A stretch of DNA of 64,000 nt, from assembly GCA_041395865.1 (NCBI GenBank), contig JAWKZQ010000008.1, positions 1 to 64,000 on the forward strand, given 5' to 3'. The notes beneath the pieces were generated by a model, which saw only the letters and a program-made list of their open reading frames with translations, was not told the DNA's origin and did no database searches. Of this stretch, positions 61,590 through 64,000 are shown one piece after another. The translations under genes were made by a program, and so were the position numbers. Numbering within the stretch: the first letter of the stretch is position 1; each line of letters starts with the position of its first letter. This DNA comes from IMCC2047 sp041395865. Lineage in GTDB: Bacteria; Pseudomonadota; Gammaproteobacteria; Pseudomonadales; IMCC2047.

Positions 61590-64000
61590 GTGGCGGAAAT
61601 GAATTTTGTACCTGGGCAGCGTTGGATCAGCGATACGGAAGCAAACCTGGGCCTGGGGATTGTACTGGAAATTGCGAATCGTCGTGTGACCCTGAGTTTT
61701 CCGGCGGCGGCTGAGCAACGCACCTACGCGGCAGATAATGCCCCTGTTTCCCGCGTCACCTATCAAGCGGGCGACTATGTAACCAGCCTGGATGGTTTGC
61801 ACTTCAAGGTTGCCGAGGTGGTTGAAGACCAGGGGTGCCTGCTGTACCGGGGCTACGACGAGAATGGGCAGCGGGTAAACCTGCCTGAACTGGAGTTGGA
61901 CTGTTTCGTGCAGTTCAGCACGCCCCAGGCGCGCCTGTTTGCCGGACAGGTTGATAGCCCCCAGCGCTTTAACCTGCGCGTCGAAACCCTCACACACTTG
62001 CGCAAGCATCAACAATCCAGCGTCAATGGCCTGCTCGGTGCACGGGTTCAATTGCTGCCGCACCAGATTTATATCGCTAATGAAGCGGGGCAACGCCGTG
62101 CCCCTCGGGTACTGTTGGCTGACGAGGTTGGGCTCGGTAAAACCATTGAAGCAGGCTTGATCCTGCACCAGCAGCTGGTCAGTGGCCGTGCGCAGCGTGC
62201 GTTGATCGTGGTGCCAGACAGCCTGGTGCATCAATGGCTGGTGGAGATGCTGCGTCGCTTTAACCTGCATTTCACGATTTTGGACGAAGCGCGTTGCCGG
62301 GCGCTGGGCGACATCCAGCTGGAAGCGGATTGGGATGATGAGCTGGCACTGCTGACCGACGAGCGGCAGGAACAGGAGGAGAATCCTTTTGAGTCCGCCC
62401 AGCTGGTACTTTGCGCGTTATCTTTCTTGACCGAGCACCCCGAGCGCCAGGCGCAGGCCGTTGCCGCGGGTTGGGATTTATTGCTGGTGGATGAAGCACA
62501 TCACCTGCGCTGGAATGAGCAGGCGGCGAGTCCCGAATACCAGTGTATAGAAGCCCTAGCCAAGGTGGCGAGCGGACTCCTGCTGCTGACCGCAACTCCC
62601 GAGCAACTGGGCATGGAGAGCCACTTCGCCAGGTTGCGGCTGCTTGACCCGGACCGTTATTACGACCTGCAAAAATTTCGCGATGAGGAAGCCCAATACC
62701 AGCCGGTCAATCACCTGGTTGAGCAGCTGTTGCAGTTGACGGTTGAAAGTGAGGTGGATGCTGTCTTTGAGCAATTGGCCAATTACGTGCCTGAGCAGCA
62801 GGTGGCGCAGTTAATAGCCGCTATCCAGGCCTCGGATGCGGAGCTGCTTTATAAAGCGATCGACCGTGTTATCCGGACACTTTTGGACCAGCATGGCACC
62901 GGTCGGGTGCTGTTTCGCAATACCCGCTCCGCTGTGAGCGGTTTTCCCGAACGCCATTTGAATGGACATTGTTTGCCGCAGCCCACCCACTATGAAGCGT
63001 TAGCGGCGGTTGCCAGTGTCGAAGAGCTGTTAACGCCGGAGTGGCTGTTTGGCGGTGCCGGCGATGTCAGTTGGTTGCAGCAGGACACGCGGATTGACTG
63101 GCTGGCCAGTTGGCTGCAGGCGCAGCGTGACGAAAAAGTTTTGCTGATTTGTGCGCACGCTTCCACCGCAATTGCTCTCGAAATAGAGTTGCGCCTGCGC
63201 CGGGGTATCAGCACGGCGGTATTCCATGAAGAACTGGACCTGGTTGCCCGTGACCGGGCTGCGGCTTACTTCGCCGATGCCGATGAGGGTGCCCAGGTAT
63301 TAATTTGTTCGGAAATCGGCAGTGAAGGGCGTAATTTCCAGTTTGCCCATCACCTCGTTTTGTTTGATTTACCGCTCAACCCGGATTTGCTTGAGCAGCG
63401 CATTGGGCGATTGGACCGAATCGGTCAGCGTCATCGGGTGGAGATTCACGTGCCTTATTATGAGGGAAGCGCCCAGTCCGTTCTGTTGCGCTGGTATGAC
63501 GAAGGGCTCAACAGCTTCAAGGCTGCCTGCGCCGTGGGTCAGCTGATCAGCGAGACCTTTGGCGAGCCACTTAAAACCTGTCTCCAGGACCTGGGTGGCG
63601 CGGATATCGACCGGCTGGTGGCCGATACGCTGGCGCTGAGGTTGCAGGCCGAGCAGCGTTTGCAGGCCGGGCGGGATCGTCTGCTGGAGCTCAATTCCTG
63701 TAATCAGGAAGAGGCAAATGCACTGATTGAACAAATTGTCGTGCAGGAGCGCAGTCATGAGCTGGGCAGCTATATGGAGCGGCTGTTTGACCAGTTTGGC
63801 GTAGAGCAGGATCGTCACAGTGCGCTGAGCACCGTGCTTGAGCCGGGTGATCATATGCAAACCGCTCACTTCCCCGGATTGCCTGAGGGGGGAGTGACGG
63901 TGACCTATCAACGGGAATTTGCCCTGTCGCGTGAGGATATCCAGTTTCTCAGCTGGGAGCACCCGATGGTCAGCGGAGCCATGGATATGGTGCTCAATGA
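61590..64000 (+). CDS. rapA: RNA polymerase-associated SWI2/SNF2 ATPase RapA (cut by window edge)
   Basis: RapA recycles RNA polymerase after termination. The N-terminal Tudor-like domains start at FVPGQRWISDTEANLGLG. Walker A is LADEVGLGKTIEAG, Walker B LLLVDEAHHLRW, motif III LLTATPEQLGMESHFARLRL. The second ATPase half has ICSEIGSEGRNFQFAHHLVLFD (short mark: SEIGSEGRNFQ), IGRLDRIGQRHRVEIHVPYY. About 803 residues are visible; E. coli RapA has 968. I favour GTG 61590 (MAEMNF), which has GAGGGG just ahead, over ATG 61599. Confidence 0.96.
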   Translation, partial: MAEMNFVPGQRWISDTEANLGLGIVLEIANRRVTLSFPAAAEQRTYAADNAPVSRVTYQAGDYVTSLDGLHFKVAEVVEDQGCLLYRGYDENGQRVNLPELELDCFVQFSTPQARLFAGQVDSPQRFNLRVETLTHLRKHQQSSVNGLLGARVQLLPHQIYIANEAGQRRAPRVLLADEVGLGKTIEAGLILHQQLVSGRAQRALIVVPDSLVHQWLVEMLRRFNLHFTILDEARCRALGDIQLEADWDDELALLTDERQEQEENPFESAQLVLCALSFLTEHPERQAQAVAAGWDLLLVDEAHHLRWNEQAASPEYQCIEALAKVASGLLLLTATPEQLGMESHFARLRLLDPDRYYDLQKFRDEEAQYQPVNHLVEQLLQLTVESEVDAVFEQLANYVPEQQVAQLIAAIQASDAELLYKAIDRVIRTLLDQHGTGRVLFRNTRSAVSGFPERHLNGHCLPQPTHYEALAAVASVEELLTPEWLFGGAGDVSWLQQDTRIDWLASWLQAQRDEKVLLICAHASTAIALEIELRLRRGISTAVFHEELDLVARDRAAAYFADADEGAQVLICSEIGSEGRNFQFAHHLVLFDLPLNPDLLEQRIGRLDRIGQRHRVEIHVPYYEGSAQSVLLRWYDEGLNSFKAACAVGQLISETFGEPLKTCLQDLGGADIDRLVADTLALRLQAEQRLQAGRDRLLELNSCNQEEANALIEQIVVQERSHELGSYMERLFDQFGVEQDRHSALSTVLEPGDHMQTAHFPGLPEGGVTVTYQREFALSREDIQFLSWEHPMVSGAMDMVLN

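Noticed and set aside
1..64000. Search by eye for tRNA genes, CRISPR arrays, insertion sequences, integrases and attachment repeats.
   Set aside because: None was recognised; the only short repeat sets are the operator-like arrays and hairpins listed.

Overview
The window is a stretch of gammaproteobacterial chromosome of moderate GC, densely packed with genes on both strands. It holds no rRNA, tRNA, CRISPR array or insertion sequence that I can see. The gene orders algU-mucA-mucB-rseC, dapA-bamC-MBL hydrolase, hom-thrC-recJ-prfB-lysS and nadB facing sdhE-ygfX are those of Pseudomonas and its relatives. The overall mix points to a Pseudomonas/Cellvibrio-like bacterium. That placement rests on recalled gene order and protein resemblance, not on a search.

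Layout. 1-9460: end of hom, thrC, a recJ with two frame lesions, a membrane protein, prfB with its programmed +1 frameshift, lysS, ung, a MobA-like gene and folD. 9478-13821: HDOD protein, ygfZ, sdhE-ygfX, and nadB on the opposite strand. 14172-16851: the envelope-stress sigma operon rpoE(algU)-mucA-mucB-rseC, with a close match to an AlgU-type promoter in front. 16880-20735: bcp, dapA-bamC-MBL hydrolase, and a secreted protein. 20844-24254: a glycerol module (FGGY kinase, short G3P dehydrogenase, GDPD). 24389-30301: an SRPBCC gene with an internal amber stop, GFA-like protein, a secreted protein, a deacylase-like zinc protein, rdgC, dusC, and two thioredoxin-fold proteins. 30653-34748: a K+/H+ antiporter, a SulP transporter with a small partner gene, and a divergent ribbon-helix-helix regulator with three evenly spaced half-sites. 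34791-41380: RNA and ribosome genes (rlmG, rbgA-like, cvfB-like, fklB, ychJ, arfB, efpL) plus two unknowns. 41626-49361: recQ, HopJ-like, a zntR-like regulator with a metal permease, DUF3820, srmB-like helicase, DUF2058, GIY-YIG and YhiN-like proteins. 49707-55867: an ankyrin lipoprotein, then diheme cytochrome c, cytochrome P460, msrA, msrB and a Na+/H+ antiporter. 55885-64000: an SDR, a HipB/HipA pair behind a very AT-rich leader with three 24-bp repeats, a lipoprotein built from a duplicated module, two secreted proteins, YaeQ, and the first 80 percent or so of rapA.

Most of the window is core metabolism, translation and envelope housekeeping. The accessory or regulatory points of interest are the hipBA leader, the RHH/sulP divergent region, the zntR-like efflux operon, the P460/cytochrome c/Msr neighbourhood and the ankyrin lipoprotein. 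Two genes look damaged in this sequence: recJ and the SRPBCC gene. I did not find a system that I can call wholly new; the strongest undescribed signals are the two operator arrays (34510-34539 and 56738-56899).
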